Below, piece after piece: positions 17,879-27,080 of a stretch of DNA of 55,831 nt. The first letter of the stretch is position 1. Every line of letters starts with the position of its first letter. The translations under genes and the position numbers were made by a program. The notes beneath the pieces were generated by a model, which saw only the letters and a program-made list of their open reading frames with translations, was not told the origin of the DNA and did not search any database. The stretch is from DASYAE01 sp036501535 (lineage in GTDB: Bacteria; Actinomycetota; Actinomycetes; Streptomycetales; Catenulisporaceae): assembly GCA_036501535.1 (NCBI GenBank), contig DASYAE010000185.1:1-55831 (forward strand), in the 5' to 3' direction.

Positions 17879-19069
17879 GTGAACAGCGGCACCGAGATCC
17901 AGGCGGCGGACGGCGGACCGGACGGATCGGCGCAGAGATCGACAGAGCCGTCGCCGCGGGCCGCAGTCGTCGCCGCGCGCCGGATCGTGGTCAAGGTCGG
18001 GTCATCCTCGCTGACCACGGCGGCCGGCGGGCTGGACGGCAACCGGGTCGACGCACTCGTCGACGCCCTGATAGAGGCCGCACCGGTGCGCGCGGGAGCC
18101 CAGGTCGTGCTGGTCTCCTCCGGCGCCATCGCGGCCGGCCTCGCCCCGCTCGGCCTGACCCGGCGGCCTAAGGACCTGGCGGCGCAACAGGCGGCCGCCA
18201 GCGTCGGCCAGGGCCTGCTGATCGCCAGATATACGCAGTCCTTCGCGCGCTACGGCCGCGGCGTCGGCCAGGTGCTGCTCACCGCGGACGACCTCACCCG
18301 GCGCGCGCACTACCGCAATGCCCTGCAGACCCTCGGCCGCCTGCTCGGCTACGGCCTCGTGCCGGTCGTCAACGAGAACGACACGGTGGCCACCGCCGAG
18401 ATCCGGTTCGGTGACAACGACCGGCTGGCCGCCCTGGTCGCCCACCTCGTCAACGCGGACCTGCTGCTGCTGCTCTCCGACGTCGATGCGCTCTATGACA
18501 GCGACCCGCGCAAGCCCGGCGCGCAGCGGGTCCACGAGGTCCGCGGCCCGCAGGACCTGGACGGGTTCGAGATCGGCTCGGTCGGCCGGGCCGGCCTCGG
18601 CACCGGCGGCATGGTCACCAAGGTCGAGGCCGCGCGCATCGCGACCGAGGCCGGAATCCCGGTCGTGGTCACCAGCGCGGCGCACGCGGCCCGCGCGCTG
18701 GCCGGCGGCGACGTCGGCACCCTGTTCCACAGCACCGGCAAGCGATCCGCGGCCCGCCTGCTCTGGCTGGCCCACGCGACCGAGCCGCGCGGCGCCCTGC
18801 GCCTCGACGCGGGCGCGGTCGACGCCGTGGTCCGCCGCCGGCTCTCCCTGCTGCCCGCGGGGATCACCGACGTCACCGGGTCCTTCGTGGCCGGCGACCC
18901 GGTCGACCTGGTCGGCCCCGAGGGCGCGACGGTCGCCCGCGGCCTGGTCAACTACGACGCCGCCGAGCTGCCCGCGCTGCTCGGCCGCTCGACCCGCGAC
19001 CTGGCCGCCGCGCTCGGCCCGCAGTACGAGCGCGAGGTCGTGCACCGCGACGCGCTGGCGGTGCTCTGA
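17879..19069 (+). CDS. proB: Glutamate 5-kinase
   Basis: Encodes 396 aa. Phosphorylates glutamate in the first step of proline synthesis. The kinase motif RRIVVKVGSSSLTT is at about 34-47; VVLVSSGAIAAG, VNENDTVAT, FGDNDRLAALVA and GTGGMVTKVEAA are all conserved. The C-terminal PUA domain covers about the last 100 residues (RGALRLDAGAVDAV ... VARGLVNYDAAEL). The N-terminus is extended by about 30 residues relative to most ProB. A start at 17837 is possible in frame, but the GTG at 17879 has a -10 box at the correct distance. It ends 3 bp from the convergent phosphatase gene. Confidence 0.95.
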   Translation: MNSGTEIQAADGGPDGSAQRSTEPSPRAAVVAARRIVVKVGSSSLTTAAGGLDGNRVDALVDALIEAAPVRAGAQVVLVSSGAIAAGLAPLGLTRRPKDLAAQQAAASVGQGLLIARYTQSFARYGRGVGQVLLTADDLTRRAHYRNALQTLGRLLGYGLVPVVNENDTVATAEIRFGDNDRLAALVAHLVNADLLLLLSDVDALYDSDPRKPGAQRVHEVRGPQDLDGFEIGSVGRAGLGTGGMVTKVEAARIATEAGIPVVVTSAAHAARALAGGDVGTLFHSTGKRSAARLLWLAHATEPRGALRLDAGAVDAVVRRRLSLLPAGITDVTGSFVAGDPVDLVGPEGATVARGLVNYDAAELPALLGRSTRDLAAALGPQYEREVVHRDALAVL

Positions 19070-19072
19070 GTC

Positions 19073-19639
19073 TCAGGCGGCGATGTCGCCGGGCGTCCTC
19101 GCCCGCAGGAACTCCACGCTCTGCCAGGCGCCCTCGTCGAACACCAGCCGGGCGCCGTCGCAGGGGGAGAACGGCGGGCCCCACGAGCCGAGGTCGTCGT
19201 GCGGCCGGCAGGAGACCAGGGTCGCCTCGATGATCCCGCCGTGCGAGACGACCAGCGCGGTCTCCCCGTCCTCGACCGCAAGGACCGCGCGCAGCCAGTG
19301 CGAGCGGTGCTCCGTCGCGACCGCCGCCAGCCCCGGGCTGCGCCCGAGCCATTCCGCGTAACGGCTGTAGGGCGCGGACCAGGCCCACTGGGCGTGGTGC
19401 TCGATCTGGTTCGGCAGATAGCCGGCCGGCACCGTCACCGTGTCGTCGACCGCGAACCCCATCGCCACCGCGGTCTCCACGGCCCACGGGACCGCGCTGG
19501 TCAGCACGTACGAGACGGGACCCATGCCCTCGCCGAGCGAGCGCGCCAGGGCCACGCCCTCGGCGGACAGGTGGGACCCCCGGCCGCGGGACCGGCCCCG
19601 CTTGTCCCGGGCGTGCCGCCTGACCTCCAGAATTCTCAT
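19073..19639 (-). CDS. Histidine phosphatase superfamily protein
   Basis: Encodes 188 aa. Begins MRILEVRRHARDKRGR, with R8-H9 as the likely phospho-acceptor pair, and has a late VVSHGGIIEA containing the second His. In place of RHG it has RHA, as in SixA-like members. A phosphohistidine, phosphosugar or nucleotide substrate cannot be chosen. It is convergent with proB with only 3 bp between the stops, so either transcript would run antisense to the other. Confidence 0.85.
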   Translation of the reverse strand: MRILEVRRHARDKRGRSRGRGSHLSAEGVALARSLGEGMGPVSYVLTSAVPWAVETAVAMGFAVDDTVTVPAGYLPNQIEHHAQWAWSAPYSRYAEWLGRSPGLAAVATEHRSHWLRAVLAVEDGETALVVSHGGIIEATLVSCRPHDDLGSWGPPFSPCDGARLVFDEGAWQSVEFLRARTPGDIAA

Positions 19640-19971
19640 GATCCGGACACTGTTCTCACGGTTCTCACGGCCCAGCCTCCGCCGGTCCTGGGCCGCGCGG
19701 CTCGCCGAGCGCCGCGCCGGCCCGGTTATCGCAGCGCCCTGAGTGCAGGAGGTCGAACGGTGCTGACACCGTTGTCATACGGCGTCGTCACGGCGCGCGG
19801 ATCACGACGATGCTCCGTCGGACCGCGACACCGCTGCGGACCTGCCCGTCCACTAGTTCAGAGCCGCTTCGGCCGGTTTGCGTTGCACGGCCCTCGGCCG
19901 CGTGCCGGCTGGCATTCATCGGCTTTCATTCGCCTTGGGCGCGTGTTGCCCGGTCGGCTACCCTGGTCGCC
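19640..19971. other. 332-bp non-coding region between the phosphatase and proA
   Basis: Divergent control region. The right end carries the proA promoter; the left end must hold the promoter of the phosphatase. One open frame with a good ribosome site (GTG at 19760) runs into proA but has coding-unlike third positions. No hairpin terminator or repeat is seen. Confidence 0.6.
19935..19971 (+). promoter_or_regulatory. Promoter of proA, leaderless type
   Basis: TTGGGC at 19935-19940, an 18-bp spacer, TACCCT at 19959-19964, then 7 nt to the ATG at 19972. The predicted transcript would start at the initiation codon. Confidence 0.6.
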
Positions 19972-21231
19972 ATGACGGTGATCGAGACGGCGCGACGGGC
20001 ACGGGCCGCGGCCGCGCAGCTCGCGGTGGCGACCCGGGCGGACAAGGACCGCGCTCTCGGCGCCCTGGCGGACGCCCTGCTGGCGAACACGGACCGGATC
20101 GTCGCGGCGAACGCCGAGGACGTGGAGCGGGCCCGGCAGGCGGGCACCGACCCGGGCATCGTCGACCGACTCACCCTGACCGCCGCGCGGCTGGCCGGCA
20201 TCGCCGAGGCGCTGCGCAAGATCACCACGCTGCCGGACCCGGTCGGCGAGGTCGTGCGCGGCTCGGTCCTGCCCAACGGCCTCGAACTGCGCCAGCTCCG
20301 GGTGCCCTTCGGCGTCGTAGGAATCATCTACGAGGCTCGCCCGAACGTGACCGTTGACGCTGCCGGGCTGTGCCTGAAGTCGGGCAACGCGGCGCTGCTG
20401 CGCGGCTCGTCCTCCGCCCGCTCCTCGAACGGCGCCCTCGTCGCGGTCATGCGCGAGGCCCTGGCCGCCGCCGGCCTGCCCGAGGACGCGGTGCAGCTGG
20501 TGCCCGGCGACTCCCGCGACTCCGTCAAGGAGCTGATGACCGCGCGCGGCCTGGTCGACGTGCTGATCCCGCGCGGCGGCGCGGCGCTGATCGAGTCCGT
20601 GGTCACCGGCTCCACCGTCCCGGTCATCGAGACCGGCGTGGGCAACTGCCACGTCTACGTCGACGCCGCCGCCGACCTCGACATGGCGATCGACGTGCTG
20701 ATCGACTCGAAGGCGCAGCGCTACAGCGTCTGCAACGCCGCCGAGACGCTGCTGGTGCACCGGGACGTCGCGGACGCCTTCGTGCCGCGCGCGCTCGCCG
20801 CGCTCAAGGAGGCCGGCGTCACCGTGCACGGCGACGACTCGGTGATGAAGTACAGCGCCGAGGTCGTCCCGGCCACCGAGGCGGACTTCGCCGAGGAGTA
20901 CCTCTCGCTCGACATCGCCGCGAGCGTCGTCGAATCGCTCGACGAGGCGGTGCGGCACATCCGCGACTACTCCAGCGGCCACACCGAGGCGATCGTCAGC
21001 GGCTCGCTGCCCGCGGTGCTCGAGTTCACCGCGCGGGTGGACTCGGCGGCCGTAGTGATCAACGCCTCCACCCGGTTCACCGACGGCGGCGAGTTCGGCT
21101 TCGGCGCCGAGATCGGCATCTCGACCCAGAAGCTGCACGCCCGCGGGCCGATGGGGCCGGCCGAGCTGACCACCACCAAGTACGTCGTGGTCGGGAACGG
21201 CCAGACCAGGGCGCGGAACGCGACCACCTGA
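19972..21231 (+). CDS. proA: Glutamate-5-semialdehyde dehydrogenase (gamma-glutamyl phosphate reductase)
   Basis: Encodes 419 aa. Reduces glutamyl-5-phosphate to the semialdehyde, the second proline step. Conserved pieces: LRVPFGVVGIIYEARPNVTVD, LKSGNAALLRG, DVLIPRGGAALIE and the active-site Cys in YSVCNAAETLLVH; the C-terminus has STRFTDGGEFGFGAEIGISTQKLHARGPMG. Start is the ATG at 19972, supported by the promoter spacing and the conserved length. It is near proB but separated by the oppositely oriented phosphatase, so the two proline genes are transcribed apart. Confidence 0.97.
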   Translation: MTVIETARRARAAAAQLAVATRADKDRALGALADALLANTDRIVAANAEDVERARQAGTDPGIVDRLTLTAARLAGIAEALRKITTLPDPVGEVVRGSVLPNGLELRQLRVPFGVVGIIYEARPNVTVDAAGLCLKSGNAALLRGSSSARSSNGALVAVMREALAAAGLPEDAVQLVPGDSRDSVKELMTARGLVDVLIPRGGAALIESVVTGSTVPVIETGVGNCHVYVDAAADLDMAIDVLIDSKAQRYSVCNAAETLLVHRDVADAFVPRALAALKEAGVTVHGDDSVMKYSAEVVPATEADFAEEYLSLDIAASVVESLDEAVRHIRDYSSGHTEAIVSGSLPAVLEFTARVDSAAVVINASTRFTDGGEFGFGAEIGISTQKLHARGPMGPAELTTTKYVVVGNGQTRARNATT

Positions 21232-21367
21232 GCCGCGCGCCCGACCCGCCCGGCCGGCAGATCCGTATATAAGCCAAGCTTCTGATAAGCGGGTTCCATA
21301 GCACCGGCAAGTGAATCCAGGGCGAACCGCGCTGCGCGTACCCCTACTGATCACGAAACAATTCGGT

Positions 21368-21379
21368 TACATTGCCGCA
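21368..21379 (+). promoter_or_regulatory. -10 box TACATT before the tail-anchored protein gene (leaderless pattern)
   Basis: TACATT (21368-21373), then GCCGCA, then GTG at 21380. Same spacing as at proA, proB and two other genes in this window. Confidence 0.5.
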
Positions 21380-21790
21380 GTGACCGAGCGCTTTCCGCAC
21401 CAGCGCAACCGCCGCTCCGCGGATTCGGGGCCGTCGCCCGCCGAGTCCATGCCGACCGGCGCGACGGGACTGACCCCACCGTCGGCGCACCGCCGCCCGG
21501 CCCCGGAGGCGGCGCCGCGACCAGCCGCGGATCCGGACGCCGAGATGCCCGTCTTCGACGAGTCCTTCGTCAACGCCGCGCCGGTCAAGGAGGCCTCCGC
21601 CCGCGTCCGCATGCTCGAGGCGCGCGGGCGCTCGGCCGCGGCCGCGCAGCGGTGGCGCGCCGTGCAGCCGACCACCAGCTGGCAGATCCGGCCCTCGCAC
21701 CGCCTGCGCTCGATCCGCCCGACGGCCGTCGGCGCGCTGGCGGGCGTGGCGGTCCTCGGCGTGCTGCTATTCGCCTTCCTGCTGCACTGA
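21380..21790 (+). CDS. Tail-anchored membrane protein, unknown function
   Basis: Encodes 136 aa from the GTG at 21380. Residues 1-75 are Pro/Ala-rich and disordered; a short charged stretch (EMPVFDESFVNAAPVKEASARVRMLEARG) and TTSWQIRPSHRLRSIRP lead to a single C-terminal span (about 116-135, VGALAGVAVLGVLLFAFLL) with one residue after it. The shape is that of a tail-anchored protein facing the cytoplasm. No family is assigned. The last 24 bp overlap the 3' end of the convergent glpD. Confidence 0.65.
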   Translation: MTERFPHQRNRRSADSGPSPAESMPTGATGLTPPSAHRRPAPEAAPRPAADPDAEMPVFDESFVNAAPVKEASARVRMLEARGRSAAAAQRWRAVQPTTSWQIRPSHRLRSIRPTAVGALAGVAVLGVLLFAFLLH

Positions 21791-23551
21791 CGCGCCGTCA
21801 GCCGGACGCGGCCCCGCCGACCCGGCGTCGGCTTCCGCCGCCTCGGCAGACCAGGTCGGCTCCGGCACGCCCATGCGCGCCGCGTCGGCGGACAGGTCGT
21901 CCGGCTGGAGCTGCGACTCCCGCTCCGCGGCGATCTGCGCCGTGTAGTGCTCGACCTCGCGCTCGATCCGCCGCTCGTCCCAGCCGAGCACCCGCGCGGC
22001 CAGCTCGGCGGCCGGCCGGGCCGCGCCGACCCCGCGGTCGAAGGTCTCGAAGACGATCCGGGCCCGGCGGGTGAGGATGTCCTCCAGGTGCAGCGCGCCC
22101 TCGTGCGAGGCGGCGTAGACGATCTCGGCCCGCAGGTAGTCCTCCGCGCCCTGCAGCGGCTGCGCCAGGTCCGGGTCCTGCGCGATGAGTTCGAGCACCT
22201 CCTCGACCGCCGAGCCGTACCGGCGCAGCAGGTGCTCGACCCGCGCCACGTGCAGCTTGCTCTGCGCGGCCAGCCGGGCCCGGGAGTTCCACAGCGCCGG
22301 GAAGCCGTCCGCGCCGAGCAGCGGCAGCACCTCGGTGCAGGAGGCCGGGGCGCGCCGGTCGAGGCCGTGCACCGCCGCGTCCACCGCGTCGGCCGCCATG
22401 ACCCGGTACGTCGTGTACTTGCCGCCGGCGACCACGACCAGGCCCGGCGCCGCGTGCGCGACCACGTGCTCGCGCGAGAGCTTCGAGGTCTCGTCCGACT
22501 CCCCGGACAGCAGCGGCCGCAGCCCGGCGTAGACGCCCTCCACGTCCTCGTGCGTGAGCGGCGTCGTCAGCACCTTGTTGACGTGGTCGAGCACGTACTC
22601 GATGTCCGTCGCGCTGGCCGCCGGGTGCGCCTTGCCCATCGTCCACTCGGTGTCCGTGGTGCCGATGATCCAGTGCCGGCCCCACGGGATGATGAAGAGC
22701 ACGGACTTCTCCGTGCGCAGGATGATGCCCGTGGAGGACTGGATCCGGTCCTTCGGCACCACCAGGTGCACGCCCTTGGACGCGGTGACGTGGAACTTGC
22801 CGCGCTCGCCGACCAGGGCCTGCGTCTCGTCGGTCCACACGCCGGTCGCGTTGACCACCTGCTTGGCCCGGATCTCGAAGCGGTCGCCGGTCTCCTCGTC
22901 CTGCACCTGGGCGCCGGTGACCCGCTCGCCCTCGCGCAGGAAGCCGATCACGCGGGTGCGGTTGGTTGCATAGGCGCCATAAGACACCGCCGACCGCACG
23001 AGCGTCGCGACGAAGCGGGCGTCGTCCACCTGTGCGTCGTAGTACTGGATCGCGCCGACCAACGAATCCTTACGCAGCGAGGGCGCTAGGCGCAGCGCGT
23101 GACGGCGGCTTAGATGCCTGTGCTGCGGCAGCCCGCGGCCGTGCCCGGACGAGACGCTCATCGTGTCGTAGAGCATCACGCCGGAGCCCGCGTAGACCCG
23201 CTCCCAAGCGTGGCCGGTGAGCGGATAGAGGAACGGGACCGGGCGCACCAGGTGCGGGGCGAGGCGTTCGAGCAGCAGCCCGCGCTCCTTGAGCGCCTCG
23301 CGCACCAGCGCGAAGTCCATCATCTCCAGATAGCGCAGGCCGCCGTGGATCAGCTTGGACGACCGGCTCGAGGTCCCCGAGGCCCAGTCGCGCATCTCGA
23401 CCAGGCCGACGCTGAGGCCGCGGGAGACCGCGTCGAGCGCGGTGCCCGCCCCGACCACCCCGCCGCCGACGACCAGCACGTCCAGTTCGGTGTGGGCCAG
23501 GGCGTCCAGCGCTGCGCGCCGTTCCGCGGGCCCCATCATTGCACTGCGCAT
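21767..23551 (-). CDS. glpD: Glycerol-3-phosphate dehydrogenase (FAD)
   Basis: Encodes 594 aa. The FAD-binding motif VVGGGVVGAG is at about residues 26-35; TSSRSSKLIHGGLRYLE and the later GGKYTTYRVMAADAVDAA are family signatures, followed by the C-terminal DAO_C helical domain. It oxidises sn-glycerol 3-phosphate to dihydroxyacetone phosphate with electrons to quinone. The terminal 40 residues (Ala/Gly/Pro) are unconserved and overlap the neighbouring gene. ATG at 23551 is used; the internal ATG at codon 5 or 6 is possible. Confidence 0.95.
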   Translation of the reverse strand: MRSAMMGPAERRAALDALAHTELDVLVVGGGVVGAGTALDAVSRGLSVGLVEMRDWASGTSSRSSKLIHGGLRYLEMMDFALVREALKERGLLLERLAPHLVRPVPFLYPLTGHAWERVYAGSGVMLYDTMSVSSGHGRGLPQHRHLSRRHALRLAPSLRKDSLVGAIQYYDAQVDDARFVATLVRSAVSYGAYATNRTRVIGFLREGERVTGAQVQDEETGDRFEIRAKQVVNATGVWTDETQALVGERGKFHVTASKGVHLVVPKDRIQSSTGIILRTEKSVLFIIPWGRHWIIGTTDTEWTMGKAHPAASATDIEYVLDHVNKVLTTPLTHEDVEGVYAGLRPLLSGESDETSKLSREHVVAHAAPGLVVVAGGKYTTYRVMAADAVDAAVHGLDRRAPASCTEVLPLLGADGFPALWNSRARLAAQSKLHVARVEHLLRRYGSAVEEVLELIAQDPDLAQPLQGAEDYLRAEIVYAASHEGALHLEDILTRRARIVFETFDRGVGAARPAAELAARVLGWDERRIEREVEHYTAQIAAERESQLQPDDLSADAARMGVPEPTWSAEAAEADAGSAGPRPADGASVQQEGE

Positions 23552-23663
23552 GGTTCCACCATGCCCGCTGGGGGCCTGCTTCCGCCACGCGGCGACCGTT
23601 CGGGGGAACGCCGCGGGCCAGTTTTCGGCTGGTTTGTCGACTGGCTTGTCGGCCGGCTCTCGA

Positions 23664-24770
23664 TCAGGCCAGCGTGAGCTCGACCCGCTGGAACTCCTTG
23701 AGGTCCACGTAGCCGGTGGTCGCCATGGCCCGGCGCAATGCGCCGAACAGGTTCATGGAGCCGTCCGCGGTGTTCGACGGGCCGAGCAGGATCTCCTCCA
23801 GCGTGCCCACCGTGCCCAGGTCCGTGCGCATCCCGCGCGGCACCGAGCCGTGCCACGCCTCGGCACCCCAGTGGTGCCCCCGGCCCGGCGCCTCGATCGC
23901 GCGGGCCAGCGGCGAGCCGATCATCACGCCGTCCGCGCCGCAGGCCACCGCCTTCGCGATCTCGCCGCTGCCGCCCATCGCGCCGTCCGCGATCACGTGC
24001 ACGTACCGGCCACCGGACTCGTCCATGTAGTCCCGCCGCGCGGCGGCCACGTCCGAGATCGCGGTAGCCATCGGCACGGCGATACCGAGCACGGTCTTCG
24101 TGGTGTGCGACGAGCCGCCGCCGAAGCCGACCAGAACGCCTGCAGCGCCGGAGCGCATCAGGTGCAGCGCCGCCTTGTACGTCGCCACGCCGCCGGCCAC
24201 CACCGGGACATCGAGGTCGTAGACGAACTGCTTCAGGTTCAGCGGCTCGGCGCGGTGCGAGACGTGCTCGGCCGAGACCGTCGTGCCGCGGATGACGAAG
24301 AGGTCGACGCCCGCGTTGACCACGGTCTTGTAGAGATCCACCGTGCGCTGCGGAGAGAGCGCCCCGGCCGCGATCACGCCCGCCGCCCGGATCTGCTTGA
24401 TCCGCTCGACGATCAGCTCGTCCTTGACCGGCTCCGCGTAGATCTCGCGCAGCCGCTTGACCACCCGCTCGGCCGGCAGCGCGGCGATCTCGGCGAGCAG
24501 CGGCTCGGGGTCCGCGTGCCGGGTCCACAGGCCTTCCAGGTCGAGCACGCCCACCCCGCCGAGCCGCCCGATCGCGATCGCGCTGGCCGGGGAGACCACC
24601 GAGTCCATCGGCGCGGCCAGGAACGGCAGCTTGAGCTGGTAGGCGTCGATCTGCCACTCGATCGACACGTCCTCCGGATCGCGGGTGCGGCGCGAGGGAA
24701 CCAGCGCCACGTCGTCGAACCCGTACGCCTGCCGGGCGCGCTTCGCCCGGCCGATCTCGACCTCAGACAT
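23664..24770 (-). CDS. guaB3: GuaB3 family IMP dehydrogenase-related protein
   Basis: Encodes 368 aa. Starts MSEVEIGRAKRARQAYGFDDVALVPSRRTRDPEDVS, the hallmark of the GuaB3 branch that accompanies true guaB in actinobacteria. It has an IMPDH-like TIM barrel (FLAAPMDSVVSP; GVLVGFGGGSSHTTKTVLGI) and no CBS pair; the region aligning with the catalytic Cys loop of IMPDH differs (no GPGSICTTR). It is therefore often listed as an IMPDH but may have another activity. It lies 37 bp downstream of guaB, probably in one operon. Confidence 0.92.
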   Translation of the reverse strand: MSEVEIGRAKRARQAYGFDDVALVPSRRTRDPEDVSIEWQIDAYQLKLPFLAAPMDSVVSPASAIAIGRLGGVGVLDLEGLWTRHADPEPLLAEIAALPAERVVKRLREIYAEPVKDELIVERIKQIRAAGVIAAGALSPQRTVDLYKTVVNAGVDLFVIRGTTVSAEHVSHRAEPLNLKQFVYDLDVPVVAGGVATYKAALHLMRSGAAGVLVGFGGGSSHTTKTVLGIAVPMATAISDVAAARRDYMDESGGRYVHVIADGAMGGSGEIAKAVACGADGVMIGSPLARAIEAPGRGHHWGAEAWHGSVPRGMRTDLGTVGTLEEILLGPSNTADGSMNLFGALRRAMATTGYVDLKEFQRVELTLA

Positions 24771-24807
24771 GCTCGTGCGTTCCCTCTCCGGGCGAACGGT
24801 GCGGTAT

Positions 24808-26307
24808 CTACCGCGAGTGGTAGTTGGGCGCCTCGACGGTCATCTGGATGTCGTGCGGGTGGCTCTCCTTGAGCCCCGCGGAGGTGATACGCACCAGCTT
24901 CGCCTCCTGCAGCTCGGCGATCGTGCGCGCACCGACATAGAACATCGCCTGCTTCACGCCGCCGATCAGCTGGTGCGCCACGGCCGCCAGCGGTCCGCGA
25001 TAAGGCACCTGACCCTCGATACCCTCCGGGATCAGCTTGTCGTCCGAGGCGACATCCTGCTGCGCGTAACGGTCCCGCGAGTATGACTTGCCGTCAGCCT
25101 TGCCGCGCGAGGACATCGCGCCGAGCGAGCCCATGCCGCGGTACGACTTGTACTGCTTGCCGTTGATGAAGATCAGGTCGCCGGGCGACTCCTCGCAGCC
25201 GGCCAGCAGGGAGCCGAGCATCACCGTGTCGGCGCCGGCCGCGATCGCCTTGGCGATGTCGCCGGAGTACTGCAGGCCGCCGTCCCCGACCAGCGGCACC
25301 CCGGTCGCCCTGGTCGCCTTCGACACCTCGTAGATCGCGGTGACCTGCGGCATGCCGACGCCCGCGACGACCCGGGTGGTGCAGATCGAGCCGGGCCCCA
25401 CGCCCACCTTGACCGCGTCGGCGCCGGCCTCGATCAGCGCCAGCGCCCCCGCCTCGGTGACCACGTTGCCGGCGATGACCTCGACCGGCGAATTTGCCTT
25501 GACCTTCTCGACCGTCTCGCACAGGCCCTTCGAGTGCCCGTGCGCCACGTCGACCACGATGAAGTCGGCGCCGGCGTCGGCCAGCAGCATCGCCCGGCGG
25601 AACGCGTCGTCCCCGACGCCTACTGCGGCGCCGACGACCAGCCGGCCCTCGGCGTCCTTGGTGGCGTGCGGGTACTGGTCGCTCTTGGTGAAGTCCTTCA
25701 CGGTGATCAGGCCGTGCAGCCGGCCCGCCGCGTCCACCAGCGGAAGCTTCTCGATCTTGTGCGCGCCCATGAGCTTCATGGCCTCGGCGCCGGTGGTGCC
25801 GACCGGCCCGGTCACCAGCGGGGCCCTGGTCATCACCTCATGCACCAGCCGGCCGTGGTCGGACTCGAAGCGCAGGTCCCGGTTGGTCACTATGCCGATC
25901 AGCAGCCCGCTGCCGTCCACCACCGGCAGGCCGCTGATCCGGTACCTGGCGCAGAGCGCGTCCACCTCGGCCAGCGTCGCCTCCGGCCCGACGGTCACCG
26001 GCTGGGTGATCATCCCGGACTCGGACCGCTTGACCAGGTCGACCTGCGCGGCCTGGTCCTCGGCGGACAGGTTGCGGTGCAGCACCCCGGCGCCGCCCTG
26101 GCGGGCCATGGCGATCGCCATCCGCGCCTCGGTCACCGTGTCCATCGCCGCCGAGACCAGCGGGACGCGCACGGTCAGCTTCCGGGTCAGCCGGGCCGTG
26201 GTGTCCGAGTCGCCGGGGGTCAGATCGGAGACCGCCGGGATCAGCAGTACGTCGTCGAAGGTCAGCCCCAGCAGGCCGAACTTCTCGGGGATGTCGGACG
26301 TTGGCAT
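24808..26307 (-). CDS. guaB: IMP dehydrogenase
   Basis: Encodes 499 aa from the ATG at 26307, which has GGGAGG 7 nt upstream; a longer frame back to 26388 is not needed. Barrel start FGLLGLTFDDVLLIPAVSD, two CBS domains at about 95-215, and the active-site loop GVGPGSICTTR with the catalytic Cys. The flap and C-terminal YRGMGSLGAMSSR are present. Oxidises IMP to XMP, the committing step of GTP synthesis. Confidence 0.97.
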   Translation of the reverse strand: MPTSDIPEKFGLLGLTFDDVLLIPAVSDLTPGDSDTTARLTRKLTVRVPLVSAAMDTVTEARMAIAMARQGGAGVLHRNLSAEDQAAQVDLVKRSESGMITQPVTVGPEATLAEVDALCARYRISGLPVVDGSGLLIGIVTNRDLRFESDHGRLVHEVMTRAPLVTGPVGTTGAEAMKLMGAHKIEKLPLVDAAGRLHGLITVKDFTKSDQYPHATKDAEGRLVVGAAVGVGDDAFRRAMLLADAGADFIVVDVAHGHSKGLCETVEKVKANSPVEVIAGNVVTEAGALALIEAGADAVKVGVGPGSICTTRVVAGVGMPQVTAIYEVSKATRATGVPLVGDGGLQYSGDIAKAIAAGADTVMLGSLLAGCEESPGDLIFINGKQYKSYRGMGSLGAMSSRGKADGKSYSRDRYAQQDVASDDKLIPEGIEGQVPYRGPLAAVAHQLIGGVKQAMFYVGARTIAELQEAKLVRITSAGLKESHPHDIQMTVEAPNYHSR

Positions 26308-26441
26308 CGCTGCCTCCCGGGAGCCGAAGGTCGGGGGTTGGCTACCGATTCTACGGGAGGCGGCACGCGCCGAACGCCGGCCGATCACCAGGCGGACGGT
26401 CGCGCGCTGTGCTGCCGTCCCACGGTGCCTATTGGGGGGCC

Positions 26442-26477
26442 TATCGGACTGTGTTTATCGGACTGTGCTTATCGGAC
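26442..26477. repeat. 14-bp tandem repeat across the bldM stop codon
   Basis: Units at 26442-26455 (TATCGGACTGTGTT), 26456-26469 (one change) and a partial third copy TATCGGAC at 26470-26477. Each copy carries a stop triplet on the minus strand; the third copy is the last codons (L-V-R-stop) of bldM. A slippage-type duplication of the gene end. Confidence 0.7.
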
Positions 26478-27080
26478 AAGGCCCCAGCGGAAGCCGAGCG
26501 CGACCGCGTGCGCGCGGTCGGAGGCGCCGAGCTTCTTGAACAGCCGCCGGGCGTGGGTCTTGACGGTGTCCTCGGACAGGAACAGGTCGCGGCCGATCTC
26601 GGCGTTGGACCGGCCGTGGCTCATGCCCTCGAGCACCTGGATTTCGCGCGCGGTCAGCGTGGGCGCCGAGCCGACCTCGGCCGGGCGCAGCCGCCGCGGC
26701 GCGAGCCGCCAGGTCGGGTCGGCCAGCGCCTGCGACACGGTGGCCCGAAGCTCCGCGCGGGAGGCGTCCTTGTGCAGGTAGCCGCGGGCGCCGGAGGCGA
26801 CGGCCAGGGCGACCCCGTCGAGGTCCTCGGCCATGGTGAGCATGATCACCCGGGCGGTGGGGTCGGTGGAGACGAGCCGGCGGACCGTCTCCACGCCGCC
26901 GAGGCCCGGCATGCGCACGTCCATCAGCACCAGGTCCACCCGGTCCGCGGTCCAGCGGCGAAGCACCTCCTCGCCGCTGCTCGCGGTGGTGACCCGGTCG
27001 ACGCCGGGGACGGTCGCCACCGCGCGGCGGAGCGTCTCGCGGGCGAGCGGCGAATCGTCACAGACCAGGATGGACGTCAT
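26469..27080 (-). CDS. bldM: Orphan response regulator BldM
   Basis: Encodes 203 aa from the ATG at 27080 (GGAGG 6 nt upstream). The receiver domain starts MTSILVCDDSPLARETLRRAVATVPGV, with D8/D9 acidic pocket and D54 in VLMDVRMPG. The LuxR-type HTH is at about 138-203 (TLTAREIQVLEGMSHGRSNAEIGRDLF; DTVKTHARRLFKKLGA). The sequence matches Streptomyces BldM closely as I remember it, including the run SDRAHAVALGFRWGLVR at the end. BldM acts as homodimer on early, and with WhiI on late, sporulation genes and works without ordinary phosphorylation. Adjacent guaB and nearby whiD agree with that identity. Confidence 0.93.
   Translation of the reverse strand: MTSILVCDDSPLARETLRRAVATVPGVDRVTTASSGEEVLRRWTADRVDLVLMDVRMPGLGGVETVRRLVSTDPTARVIMLTMAEDLDGVALAVASGARGYLHKDASRAELRATVSQALADPTWRLAPRRLRPAEVGSAPTLTAREIQVLEGMSHGRSNAEIGRDLFLSEDTVKTHARRLFKKLGASDRAHAVALGFRWGLVR

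Noticed and set aside
19760..19975. 71-codon frame with AGGAGG ribosome site, ending as ATGA over the proA start, with several prolines: possible leader peptide
   Set aside because: Third codon positions are only moderately GC-rich, far below real genes here, and proA has a leaderless-type promoter inside the frame. Kept as a remote possibility only.
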